From assembly GCA_963756455.1 (NCBI GenBank), contig CAVWNC010000003.1, positions 868,001 through 932,000 on the forward strand: a stretch of 64,000 nucleotides of DNA, in the 5' to 3' direction. This stretch comes from DASQPA01 sp963756455 (GTDB taxonomy: Bacteria; Acidobacteriota; Thermoanaerobaculia; Multivoradales; UBA5704). A model generated the notes under the pieces. That model saw nothing but the letters and a program-made list of their open reading frames with translations, did no database searches and was not told the origin of the DNA. Of this stretch, positions 22,869 through 31,464 are shown piece by piece (within the stretch, counting starts at the first letter, position 1; each line of letters starts with the position of its first letter). The translations under genes were made by a program, and so were the position numbers.

Positions 22869-24179
22869 ATGAAAACAACAGGCTTTTTCCTTTTCTCTCT
22901 GCTCCTCCTGGGCGTTCTCCCCGGAACGAGCTCCAGCGCCAACGCTGCCTCGGTGGGGATCAGCGTCTCCGGGGGCGCGGTCGATGTCGGCTTCTTCTAC
23001 GACGATCTCGCCTCCTACGGCAACTGGGTCCAGCGCCCGAGCTATGGCTGGGTGTGGAGACCGCAGGCCGTGGCTTCCTCCTGGCGTCCGTACCAGCGCG
23101 GGCATTGGGTGCAGACCGACGACGGTTGGACCTGGATCTCGACCGAGCCCTATGGCTGGGCGACCTACCACTATGGGCGCTGGTACCAGGACCCGAGCGA
23201 GGGCTGGGAATGGGTCCCGGGCAATGACTGGGGGCCGGCCTGGGTCTCCTGGCAGGAGGGTGGCGACTATATCGGTTGGGCGCCGCTCCCGCCCGCGGCC
23301 GAGTTCCGCGGTGGCTTCGGGGGCGTCGATTTCGCCGCCGTCGTCCCGGCCGAGAGCTACCTCTTCGTGCCGGAACGCCAGTTCCTGGCGCCGCGCCTCG
23401 ACAGCTACTACGTCGACCGCGGCCGGCAGGTGGACATCTACCGGCAGACCCGGAACATCACCAACTACCAGGTGGTCAACAACCGGATCATCAACCAGGG
23501 GCTGCCGGTCCAGCGTGTGCAGCAGGTGACCGGCCACCCGGTGCCGCACTACCAGATCGCCGACCAGGGGCAGGGCCAGCGGCACCAGGGCGGGCAGGTC
23601 CAGGCGAACCGGGTCGCCTTCTATCGCCCGCAGGTGAAGGCGGGCAACGTCGCGCCGCCCCCCGAGCGGCCCGCCGCGCGGAAGTCGGTGGTCGCCGCCG
23701 GCACCCCGCCGGCCACGCCCGCGACGCCCGCGACGGTGGCCGGCCGCGCCGCGAAGGCACAGGGGACCCGCCAGGCGGGGAAAAGCCAGCCGGTAGCAAA
23801 AACGGCGCCCCAGGCGGCAACCGAAACGGCCCAGGCCGCCCCACGCCACCAGCGGAAGCCCGCCCCGACCGGATCGACGGCACCGGCGGAGGGCTCTCAG
23901 CCCCAGCCGAAGGCGCAGCGCTCCAAGGCGCAGCGCCAGCCCGCGCCGCCGACGGCGGAGCGCCAACCGCCACCACCGAAGGCGGAGCGCCAGCAGGACC
24001 GTTCCCAGCCGGCCGAGAAGCAGCCGCGCCCGCCGCAACCTCGGGGCGCCGCCGAGCACAGCCGTCCGCAGGGCGGACAGGCCCAGGGCAAGCCGCAGGG
24101 GCAACCCCAGGGTAAGCCGCAGGGCAAACCGCCGGAAAAGCCGAAGGAAGACAACCCCAAGCCGCCACCGGTGTCGTAG
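22869..24179 (+). CDS. DUF6600-domain secreted protein with Gln/Pro/Lys-rich tail
   Basis: 436 residues. Signal peptide (about 1-26). The N-terminal domain (about 30-210) is rich in W, Y and G in the repeated pattern Y-G-x-W (YGNWVQRPSYGWVW, RGHWVQTDDGWTW, YGRWYQDPSEGWEW), diagnostic of DUF6600. The C-terminal 200 residues are a low-complexity basic Q/P/K/A-rich tail with short repeats (ATPATPA, KPQGQPQGKPQG), likely disordered and perhaps cell-wall or polyanion binding. Function unknown. Divergent from the carbonic anhydrase-like gene, 212 bases apart. Confidence 0.8.
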   Translation: MKTTGFFLFSLLLLGVLPGTSSSANAASVGISVSGGAVDVGFFYDDLASYGNWVQRPSYGWVWRPQAVASSWRPYQRGHWVQTDDGWTWISTEPYGWATYHYGRWYQDPSEGWEWVPGNDWGPAWVSWQEGGDYIGWAPLPPAAEFRGGFGGVDFAAVVPAESYLFVPERQFLAPRLDSYYVDRGRQVDIYRQTRNITNYQVVNNRIINQGLPVQRVQQVTGHPVPHYQIADQGQGQRHQGGQVQANRVAFYRPQVKAGNVAPPPERPAARKSVVAAGTPPATPATPATVAGRAAKAQGTRQAGKSQPVAKTAPQAATETAQAAPRHQRKPAPTGSTAPAEGSQPQPKAQRSKAQRQPAPPTAERQPPPPKAERQQDRSQPAEKQPRPPQPRGAAEHSRPQGGQAQGKPQGQPQGKPQGKPPEKPKEDNPKPPPVS

Positions 24180-24205
24180 GTCCGACATCCAGAGATGACT
24201 TCGGG

Positions 24206-24237
24206 GAGCCCGGCGATGCGCCGGGCTCTTCGTCTTT
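24206..24237 (+). terminator. Intrinsic terminator after the DUF6600 gene
   Basis: GAGCCCGGCG (24206-24215) and CGCCGGGCTC (24219-24228) form a perfect 10-bp stem with loop ATG, followed by TTCGTCTTT. It is 27 bases after the stop codon. Confidence 0.65.
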
Positions 24238-24354
24238 AGGGGGCGGGAGAGGGGTGTCCGCTTCTGGGACGCCCCTTTCCCGCGAGCGCACGCCACCGCT
24301 CTCCCTGCCGCACGAATCTCCTTTAGAATCAGTTGATTGAGCCGTCAAAACCTC

Positions 24355-24370
24355 TGGCACGCCGCTTGAA
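24355..24370 (+). promoter_or_regulatory. Sigma-54-like (-24/-12) promoter of the exporter operon
   Basis: TGGCACG-CCGC-TTGAA has a perfect -24 half (TGGCACG) and the required 10-base gap to the -12 dinucleotide, which is GA instead of GC. It sits 28 bases before the permease ATG. The operon encodes its own NtrC-type activator, which makes the assignment plausible. Confidence 0.5.
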
Positions 24371-24397
24371 CTCCACCGGAGGCAAGGAGATCACGCG

Positions 24398-26836
24398 ATG
24401 GGACCATTCCTCCAGGATCTACGGTACGGCCTTCGAATCCTGACCAAGAATCCGGGCTTCGCGGCGGTGGCGGTGCTCTCGATCGCTCTCGGCATCGGGG
24501 CCAACACGACCGTCTACACCTGGATCGAGACCTTCCTCCTCCGTCCCATGCCCGGGGTGGCGGACGGCAACCGGGTGGTGACCCTGGAGACCCTGGCGCC
24601 TTCGGGGGAGTCGATCAACATCTCCTATCCGGACTACCTCGACTACCGCGCCCAGGTGCATTCGCTCTCCGGCCTCCTGGCCTTCCGGGAGCACGCGTTC
24701 GTCCTCGGCGAGGGACGGGAATCGCAGCGGGTCTGGGGGGAGCTGGTCTCGGGCAACTTCTTCGACGTCCTCGGGGTCCGGCCCGCCCTCGGCCGCTTCT
24801 TCCGGCCGGAGGAGGGGCAGGCGGGTGGCCCGCCGGTCGTCGTCCTGAGCAACGGGCTCTGGCACCGCCGGTTCGGCGCCGACCCCGGCGTCCTCGGCCG
24901 GACGATCGCCGTCAACCGCCACCCCTTCACCATCGTCGGCATCGCCCCGTCGACCTTCCAGGGGACGATCGTCGGTCTCTCCTACGGCCTCTGGGTCCCC
25001 GTCGAGCAGCGCCAGCTCTTCGGCAGCGAGTGGCTCCTGGAGCGCCGGGAGCGCTCGCTCCACGCCCTCGGCCGGCTGCGGGCGGGCAGCTCGCTGCAGA
25101 CGGCGCGGGCGGAGGTGCGCGAGGTGGCCGGGCGGCTCGCCCGGGCCCATCCCGCGAGCAACCAGCAGATCGGTGCCACCTTCCTGCCGCTCCGCGAGGC
25201 GCCGTACGGCGCCCAGTCTCTCCTCGGGCCGCTCCTCGGGGTTCTCGCCGGGATCGCGAGTCTCGTCCTCCTCATGGTCTGCGCCAACGTCGCCAACCTC
25301 CTGCTCGCCCGGGCCACTGCCCGCTCGCGGGAGCTCGGCATCCGCTCCGCCCTGGGCGGCGGCCGCGGCCGGCTCGTCCGCCAGCTGCTGACCGAGAGCC
25401 TCCTCCTCTCCCTCCTGGGCGGGGTGGTCGGCCTCCTCGCCGCTTTCTGGATGACCGACTCGCTCTCGGCTCTCCTGCCGCCCACCAACCTGCCGGTCGC
25501 GGTCAACCCCGGGCCGGACGGTCGGGTGCTCGCGATGTCTCTCCTCCTCTCGGTCGTCGCCGGGTTCCTCTTCGGGACGATCCCAGCCTTCCAGGCCGCG
25601 ACCTCCGGCTTGACCCGTGCCCTCCGCGAAGGGGGACGGGGAGCGTCCACCGGCCGCCGACCGGCCTCGCTCCGCGGTCTCCTGGTGGTGGGCGAAGTGG
25701 CGCTCGCGACCCTCGTCCTCTTGGGCGCCGGCCTCTTTCTCCGCGGCTTCGCCGCCACCCGCGCCATCCACCCGGGCTTCGAGCCCGGCCACGTCCTCTT
25801 GGTCGACGACCTGAGCCTCCAGGCCGCGGGCTATAGCCGGGAGACGGCGAGGAACTTCTACCGGCAGCTCGACTTACGCCTCGCGGCGCTCCCCGGGATC
25901 ACCGGGGTCAGCCTGGCCGACAAGGTCCCCCTGGGCTTCGAGGGCGGTGCCTGGGACGAAGCGATCGTCGACGGCTACGCGCCCGCTCCGCACGAGAGCC
26001 TGAAGATCTTCCGCAGCCTGGTCGCACCCGGCTACTTCTCGGTCCTCCGCCTGCCGCTCCTCGCCGGCCGCGATTTCGGCCCCCAGGACGACGAGAACGG
26101 TGCGCTCGTCATCATCGTCAACGACGCTTTCGCCCGCCACTTCCTGCCGGGAGTCCCGGCGCTCGGCCGGCACGTCCGCGTCTGGGGAAAGCCGACGACG
26201 ATCGTCGGGGTCGTCGGGACGGCCAAGTACAAGACCCTGACCGAAGAGCCGCGGCCCTTTTTCTATGCCCCGCTCTTCCAGCACTTCGGGAACGATACCG
26301 GGGTCGTCGTCCACCTGCGCTCGACGGGGGATCCGGGCGCGCTCGTCCCGGCGGTACGGCAGGCGGTCCTCGCCCTCGACCCGGGGCTCGCCGGCTTCAA
26401 CGCCGAGCCCATGGCGCAGTTCATCAGCGCCGCCGTCTTCCCGGCGCGGACCGGGGCGGCGGTCCTCACCTGCCTCGGCATCCTGGCGCTCCTCTTAGCC
26501 GCCCTCGGTCTCTACGGGGTCGTCAGCTACTCGGTGACCGAGCGCACCCACGAGATCGGCATCCGCATGGCCCTGGGAGCGCGCCGGGAGGACGTCGTCC
26601 TCCAGATCTTGGGCCAGGGGATGCGCCTGGTGTCCGCCGGCCTGGTGCTCGGCGGCCTCGCCGCCTTCGCCCTGTCGCGGGCGCTCGCCGGGAGACTGGC
26701 GGGCTCCCCGAGCCTCGACGTCCCCATCCTCGCCGCCGTCGTCCTCCTCCTGACCGGCGTGGCGCTCGCCGCCAACTACGTGCCGGCCCAGCGGGCGACC
26801 CGGGTCGATCCGGTGGAGGCGATCCAGCGCGGATGA
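24398..26836 (+). CDS. FtsX/MacB-like ABC permease (acidobacterial duplicated permease type)
   Basis: 812 residues. Starts LQDLRYGLRILTKNPGFAAV with helix LSIALGIGANTTVYTWIET, then a MacB_PCD periplasmic domain (about 50-250), three FtsX helices (about 275-400), a second periplasmic domain and final FtsX helices (about 690-800) ending RVDPVEAIQRG. This duplicated layout is the acidobacterial duplicated orphan permease type, although here an ATPase gene follows, so it is not orphan. Family members mediate MacB-like export or mechanotransmission; substrate unknown. First gene of a four-gene operon behind a sigma-54-like promoter. Confidence 0.9.
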   Translation: MGPFLQDLRYGLRILTKNPGFAAVAVLSIALGIGANTTVYTWIETFLLRPMPGVADGNRVVTLETLAPSGESINISYPDYLDYRAQVHSLSGLLAFREHAFVLGEGRESQRVWGELVSGNFFDVLGVRPALGRFFRPEEGQAGGPPVVVLSNGLWHRRFGADPGVLGRTIAVNRHPFTIVGIAPSTFQGTIVGLSYGLWVPVEQRQLFGSEWLLERRERSLHALGRLRAGSSLQTARAEVREVAGRLARAHPASNQQIGATFLPLREAPYGAQSLLGPLLGVLAGIASLVLLMVCANVANLLLARATARSRELGIRSALGGGRGRLVRQLLTESLLLSLLGGVVGLLAAFWMTDSLSALLPPTNLPVAVNPGPDGRVLAMSLLLSVVAGFLFGTIPAFQAATSGLTRALREGGRGASTGRRPASLRGLLVVGEVALATLVLLGAGLFLRGFAATRAIHPGFEPGHVLLVDDLSLQAAGYSRETARNFYRQLDLRLAALPGITGVSLADKVPLGFEGGAWDEAIVDGYAPAPHESLKIFRSLVAPGYFSVLRLPLLAGRDFGPQDDENGALVIIVNDAFARHFLPGVPALGRHVRVWGKPTTIVGVVGTAKYKTLTEEPRPFFYAPLFQHFGNDTGVVVHLRSTGDPGALVPAVRQAVLALDPGLAGFNAEPMAQFISAAVFPARTGAAVLTCLGILALLLAALGLYGVVSYSVTERTHEIGIRMALGARREDVVLQILGQGMRLVSAGLVLGGLAAFALSRALAGRLAGSPSLDVPILAAVVLLLTGVALAANYVPAQRATRVDPVEAIQRG

Positions 26837-26925
26837 GCCCGGGCTCCGTTCGATCCTGCGGGCCGGCTCCTTTGGGCGCTTCGCGCAGCCAGTCGCCGGT
26901 CCTCGGATCTGAACGGAGCCCGGGC
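26837..26925. repeat. 89-base intercistronic long inverted repeat
   Basis: GCCCGGGCTCCGTTC (26837-26851) is the exact reverse complement of 26911-26925. Inner bases also pair imperfectly (ATCC with GGAT, then GCCGG with CCGGT). It forms one long hairpin between the permease and ATPase genes. It may tune the stoichiometry of the two proteins or be a REP-like element. Confidence 0.7.
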
Positions 26926-26976
26926 GAGACGGACGGGACCTGCCATCGGATATCCTCTTAGCCCCAAGGAGCCGAC

Positions 26977-27648
26977 ATGATCCGATTGCGCAACGTCGAG
27001 AAGCACTACCAGACCGGGCACGTGAAGACCTTCGTGCTGCGGCGCGTCAATATCGACATTGAGGAGGGTGAGTTCGTCACCATCATGGGCCCCTCGGGGG
27101 CCGGGAAGTCCACCCTGATGTCGATCGTCGGCATGCTCGACGCCGTCTGGGAGGGGGAGTACTTCTTCCTGGACCAGCCGGTTCACAAGCTCAAGCCCAA
27201 GGAGCGGGCGGCGCTCAACAAGCAGTACATCGGCTTCGTCTTCCAGAGCTACCACCTGATCGACAGCCTGACCGTCTACGAGAACCTGGACCTCCCGCTC
27301 TCCTACCGGGACGTCAAGAAGGCGCAGCGCCAGGCGCTCGTGGCCGAGGCCCTCGACCGTTTCCACATCGTCGGCAAGAAGGATCTCTTCCCCTCGCAGC
27401 TCTCGGGCGGCCAGCAGCAGCTCGTGGGGGTGGCGCGGGCGGTGGTGGGGAACCCCAAGCTCATCCTGGCCGACGAGCCGACGGGGAACCTCCACACCGG
27501 CCAGGCCGAGGAGATCATGGAGCTGTTCAAGAAGCTCAACCAGGAGGGGACGACGATCATCCAGGTCACCCACTCCGAGAAGAACGCGACCTACGGCGAT
27601 CGGGTGATCCAGCTCCTCGACGGCTGGGTCGTGGGCCAGGAGTCGTGA
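26977..27648 (+). CDS. ABC transporter ATP-binding protein, MacB/LolD type
   Basis: 223 residues. Walker A GPSGAGKST (about 38-46), FVFQSYHLIDSLTVYENL (Q-loop, LolD/MacB type), signature LSGGQQQLVGVARAV, Walker B LILADEPTGNLHT, switch VTHSEKN. This is the energising subunit for the FtsX-type permease upstream. It is followed by an overlapping GTG of the response regulator (GTGA at 27645), so all are co-translated. Confidence 0.92.
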   Translation: MIRLRNVEKHYQTGHVKTFVLRRVNIDIEEGEFVTIMGPSGAGKSTLMSIVGMLDAVWEGEYFFLDQPVHKLKPKERAALNKQYIGFVFQSYHLIDSLTVYENLDLPLSYRDVKKAQRQALVAEALDRFHIVGKKDLFPSQLSGGQQQLVGVARAVVGNPKLILADEPTGNLHTGQAEEIMELFKKLNQEGTTIIQVTHSEKNATYGDRVIQLLDGWVVGQES

Positions 27649-29039
27649 CCCGGAGCCCCCGAGTCCTCATCGCCGACGACCAGCGGGACGTGCGCGAGGC
27701 GCTCCGCCTGCTGCTCAAGGGCGAGGGCTTCGAGACCGCGACCGCGATGTCGCCCCAGGAGCTCGTGACGGCGGTCTCGGGAGGCGACTGGGACGCGGTG
27801 CTGATGGATTTGAACTACACGCGGGACACGACCTCCGGCCGCGAGGGGCTGGACCTCCTGGCGCGTTTGAAGGCGATCGACGAGACTCTGCCGGTCGTCG
27901 TCATGACCGCCTGGGCGAGCGTCGGCCTGGCGGTCGAGGCGATGCGCCAGGGCGCCCGCGATTTCGTCGAGAAGCCCTGGGACAACACCCGGCTCCTCGC
28001 CATCCTCCGCACCCAGGTCGATCTCGGCCGGGCGCTAAGGCGGGGCGAACGGCTGGAGGCGGAAAACCGCCTCCTCCGGGAAGGGGGAAACGGCAGCGAG
28101 GCGGGGGCCGGCCGTTCGCAGCTCCTCGCCCGCTCGGCGGCCATGAAGCCGGTGCTCGACCTCATCGAACGGGTGGGGCCGTCCGCGGCGCACATCCTGA
28201 TCACCGGCGAGAACGGCACCGGCAAGGGGGTCGTCGCCCGCGCCCTCCACGCTGTCTCCTCCCGGTCGGGCAAGCCCATGGTGACGGTCAACACCGGCGG
28301 CCTTTCGGAATCGGTCTTCGAGAGCGAGCTCTTCGGCCACGTGCGGGGCGCCTTCACCGACGCCAAGGCCGACCGCGCCGGCCGCTTCGAGCTCGCCGAC
28401 GGCGGCATTCTCTTTTTAGATGAGATCGCGAACATCTCGCTCGCCCAGCAGACCAAGCTCCTCCGGGTCCTCGAAACCGGCGAGTTCGAGCGGGTAGGGT
28501 CGTCGCGCACCCGGGCGGTCGACGTGCGGGTCTTCTCCGCCACCAACGCCGATCTCCGAGAAGAGGTGACCGCCGGGCGTTTCCGCCAGGATCTCCTCTT
28601 TCGCCTCAACACGGTCGAGATCCGCCTGCCGCCGCTCCGCGCCCGGATCGAGGATGTCCCCGTCCTCGCCGAGCACTTCCTGGCCCAGCACGCGCGGCGC
28701 TACCGGAAGACCCTCGCCGGTTTCGATCCGGGAGCGCTCCAGGCGCTTCTCGCCCACCCTTGGCCGGGCAACGTGCGCGAGCTCGACCACGCCGTCGAGC
28801 GCGGCGTGCTGATGACCCGGGGCGAACGGGTGAGCGCCCCCGACCTCGGGCTCGAGCCGGCGGCCGGCGGTGCGAGCGGCGGGATCACCCGCCTCGAGGA
28901 TCTGCCGCTCGAAGACGTGGAGCGGGTTCTGATCCAGAAAGCGCTCCAGCGCTACGAGGGGAACGTCAGCCAGGCGGCCAACGCTCTGGGTCTCTCGCGG
29001 AGCGCCCTCTACCGGCGCCTCGAAAAGCATGGCCTCTGA
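27645..29039 (+). CDS. NtrC-family sigma-54 response regulator
   Basis: 464 residues. Receiver domain (1-120) with DD pair (ADDQRD), phospho-acceptor Asp in AVLMDLNYTRD and Lys in VEKPWDN. AAA+ domain with Walker A GENGTGKG, the sigma-54 contact loop reading GAFTDA (the usual form is GAFTGA), Walker B GGILFLDEI, arginine-finger region and WPGNVRELDHAVER. C-terminal Fis-type HTH: NVSQAANALGLSRSALYRRL. It likely activates the sigma-54-like promoter at 24355 with the kinase that follows. The Gly-to-Asp change in the loop is seen in some homologues and may alter sigma-54 contact. Confidence 0.92.
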   Translation: MTRSPRVLIADDQRDVREALRLLLKGEGFETATAMSPQELVTAVSGGDWDAVLMDLNYTRDTTSGREGLDLLARLKAIDETLPVVVMTAWASVGLAVEAMRQGARDFVEKPWDNTRLLAILRTQVDLGRALRRGERLEAENRLLREGGNGSEAGAGRSQLLARSAAMKPVLDLIERVGPSAAHILITGENGTGKGVVARALHAVSSRSGKPMVTVNTGGLSESVFESELFGHVRGAFTDAKADRAGRFELADGGILFLDEIANISLAQQTKLLRVLETGEFERVGSSRTRAVDVRVFSATNADLREEVTAGRFRQDLLFRLNTVEIRLPPLRARIEDVPVLAEHFLAQHARRYRKTLAGFDPGALQALLAHPWPGNVRELDHAVERGVLMTRGERVSAPDLGLEPAAGGASGGITRLEDLPLEDVERVLIQKALQRYEGNVSQAANALGLSRSALYRRLEKHGL

Positions 29040-30423
29040 GGGCGAGGGTCGTGATTCTCGCGACCGCCGCGACCGCCGCCCGCTCGCCTTTGAAACCCGC
29101 ATCTTCCTTCTCTCCTTCGCGACCGGCCTGCCCGGCGCCCTGGTCGCCCTCGGTCTCCTCTGGACGGGCGACTACAGCACCAAGATCCGCTGGACCCTGA
29201 CCGTCCTCGTCCTCGCCTTCTGGTGGGGCTTCGCCGCCTCGCTCCGGGAGCGGGTCATCCGCTCGCTCCAGATCCTCGCCAACCTCCTGGGCGCACTCCG
29301 CGAAGGGGACTTTTCGCTCCGCGCGCGGCGGCCGCGCGAGGACGACGCCCTGGCCGAGGTGATGCACGAGGTGAATGCCCTGGGCGAGGTGCTCCGCGAG
29401 CAGCGCCTGGGGGCGGTCGAGGCCACGGCCCTCCTCCACCGGGTGATGGAAGAGGTGGACGTCGCCATCTTCGCCTTCGACGATCAGGCCCGGCTGCAGC
29501 TGGTCAACCGGGCGGGGGAGCGCCTGCTCGCTCCCGGAGCCGACCCGCCGGAACGCCTCCTCGGCCGGACCGCCGCGGACTTAGGGGTCGACGACTGCCT
29601 GACCGGCGAGGTGGCGCGGACGCTCGAACGCACCTTCCCCGGTGGCCCCGGGCGCTGGGAGGTGCGGCGGAGCGCCTTTCGCGAGGGTGGCCTGCCGCAC
29701 CGGCTGCTGGTGATCTCCGATCTCTCGCAGACCCTCCGCGAAGAGGAGCGCCAGGCCTGGCGGCGGCTCCTCCGGGTGCTCGGCCACGAGCTCAACAACT
29801 CGCTCGCCCCCATCCGCTCGATGGCGGGGACCCTCCTCCACCTCCTGGAGCGCGAGCCACCGCCGGCCGACTGGCGCGAGGACATGTCCCAGGGCCTCTC
29901 GGTGATCGGCGACCGCGCCGAGTCGCTCATCCGCTTCATGGCCGCCTACGCGAGGCTCGCCCGCCTTCCCCCGCCCCACCGCACCGGCACCGAGCTCTCC
30001 GACCTGATCCGCCGCGCCGTGGCCCTGGAGACCCGGCTCCCCGTCCGCCTCGTCCCCGGCCCGCGGGTAGAGCTGGAGGCCGACCGCGACCAGATCGAGC
30101 AGGCGCTCATCAATCTCATCCGGAACGCCGCCGACGCCGCCCTCGCAACCGGCGGCGGTGTCGAGGTCGCCTGGTATCTCGACGGCGGCAATGGCGGCAA
30201 TGGCGGCGATGACACCCAGGTCGCCGTGCGGATCGACGACGAGGGCCCCGGCCTCGCCAACACCGAGAATCTTTTCGTCCCCTTCTACACCACCAAGCCC
30301 GGAGGCAGCGGCATCGGGCTCGTCCTCGCCCGCCAGATCGCCGAGGCCCACGGCGGTAGTCTCACGCTCGAGAACCGGACAGGGGAGATGGGGTGCGAGG
30401 CGGTGCTGCGGTTGCCGGTGTAG
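29029..30423 (+). CDS. Two-component sensor histidine kinase
   Basis: 464 residues. Two N-terminal membrane helices (about 25-75), a HAMP-like linker (LREGDFSLRARR), a PAS-like segment (IFAFDDQARLQLVNRAGERLL), H-box LGHELNNSLAPI (phospho-His), N-box LINLIRNAADAAL, G1 DDEGPGL and G2 GGSGIGLVLARQIAEAHGG. A triple 9-base repeat (30184-30210) encodes GGNGGNGGD between N- and G1-boxes. The ATG at 29029 overlaps the regulator's end by 11 bases. Partner of the NtrC-type regulator. Its 3' 62 bases overlap the convergent oxidoreductase. Confidence 0.92.
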   Translation: MASEGEGRDSRDRRDRRPLAFETRIFLLSFATGLPGALVALGLLWTGDYSTKIRWTLTVLVLAFWWGFAASLRERVIRSLQILANLLGALREGDFSLRARRPREDDALAEVMHEVNALGEVLREQRLGAVEATALLHRVMEEVDVAIFAFDDQARLQLVNRAGERLLAPGADPPERLLGRTAADLGVDDCLTGEVARTLERTFPGGPGRWEVRRSAFREGGLPHRLLVISDLSQTLREEERQAWRRLLRVLGHELNNSLAPIRSMAGTLLHLLEREPPPADWREDMSQGLSVIGDRAESLIRFMAAYARLARLPPPHRTGTELSDLIRRAVALETRLPVRLVPGPRVELEADRDQIEQALINLIRNAADAALATGGGVEVAWYLDGGNGGNGGDDTQVAVRIDDEGPGLANTENLFVPFYTTKPGGSGIGLVLARQIAEAHGGSLTLENRTGEMGCEAVLRLPV

Positions 30424-31405
30424 AAGCGCCACTCGGCTTGAGGACGACCCGCCCGCGCTCTCCGCGGGCGACGCGTTCATAGGCCTCTGGAGCCGAATCG
30501 AGCGGCAGCGTCGCGGCGATCCGAGGCGCACGGTAGCGGCCCTCTTCGAAGCCGGGCAGGAGCTTTCTCAGGATTGAGGCGGCGGCGGTGAGATCCCGTT
30601 TCAAGGTGTCGACGCCGAAGAGCTGCGATTCATTGTGGTAGAAGTCGACGACGTCGAAGCTCGCTCGGCGTTGGGTGGGCGAGGTGATCTCCACCTGCCG
30701 GCCGCGAGGCGCCAGGAAGCCGAGGCCGATCTCGAACATCGGACCTCCGGCGGCGTTGAAGACGACGTTCGCGCCATGGCCGTCGGTCAGCGAACGGAGC
30801 GTGTCGGCAAGATTCGGATCGCTGGAGTCGAGGAGCGCGTCGGCGAGTTGGAGCGCCGGGGCTTCGCCCGCTTCGGCTGATGGCCTCGAGCGGTCGATTC
30901 CGAGGACGCGGGCGCCGATGCGCTTTGCGATCTGCACAGCGGCTCCTCCCACGCCGCCCGAAGATCCGATCACGACCAGCGTTTCGCCACTTTGAAGGCC
31001 CGCGTATTCAAGGCCGCACCAGGCGGTTAAAAACGTCACCCCAATCGAGGCCGCCTCCTCGTGGGAGAGCCTTGCGGGTTTTTCGACCAGGCTCGCGGTC
31101 GGAACGACGAGGTACTCCGCATGGCTGCCGTCGCGGGTGAAACCCACGTCCCCTCCGGTACCCCAGACGTCCCGGCCGATCCACGCGGCAGGCCCGTCCA
31201 CGACCACTCCTGAATAGTCACGGCCAGGCACTCGCGGGAGCGTCGTCTGGTGCATCCGGCCCGCCACGTTCTTGACGTCGCTGGGGTTGATCGATGCGGC
31301 CTCGACGCGGACGACCGCGGTGTCCGCGTCCGCCTGGGGATCGGGCCTCTCCACGAGGTGAAGGACGGATGGAGGGCCGAACTGATCGAATTGCAGGGCG
31401 CGCAT
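30362..31405 (-). CDS. Zinc-independent quinone-oxidoreductase-like MDR dehydrogenase
   Basis: 347 residues. Medium-chain dehydrogenase/reductase fold: MRALQFDQFGPPSVLHLVERP start, PGRDYSGVVVDG, catalytic-domain loop, cofactor motif VVIGSSGGVGGAAVQIAKRIGARVLG (NAD(P)H binding), AGGPMFEIGLGFLAPRG. The Zn-binding cysteine ligands of alcohol dehydrogenases are absent, which fits quinone oxidoreductase/enoyl reductase relatives. The normal end is about GRVVLKP; the last ~22 residues are a low-complexity tail read antisense to the kinase gene. Substrate unknown. Confidence 0.85.
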   Translation of the reverse strand: MRALQFDQFGPPSVLHLVERPDPQADADTAVVRVEAASINPSDVKNVAGRMHQTTLPRVPGRDYSGVVVDGPAAWIGRDVWGTGGDVGFTRDGSHAEYLVVPTASLVEKPARLSHEEAASIGVTFLTAWCGLEYAGLQSGETLVVIGSSGGVGGAAVQIAKRIGARVLGIDRSRPSAEAGEAPALQLADALLDSSDPNLADTLRSLTDGHGANVVFNAAGGPMFEIGLGFLAPRGRQVEITSPTQRRASFDVVDFYHNESQLFGVDTLKRDLTAAASILRKLLPGFEEGRYRAPRIAATLPLDSAPEAYERVARGERGRVVLKPSGASTPATAAPPRTPSPLSGSRA

Positions 31406-31464
31406 GTTCAGGCATTGTAACGGGCGGCTCCAGTTTCCTGGAACCGCCCGTTCCCGCGCCACGT

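Noticed and set aside
27645..29039. GAFTDA as evidence that this regulator does not use sigma-54
   Set aside because: The Fis-type HTH, the receiver and the nearby -24/-12 promoter argue for sigma-54 use; the same loop variant is known in some homologues.
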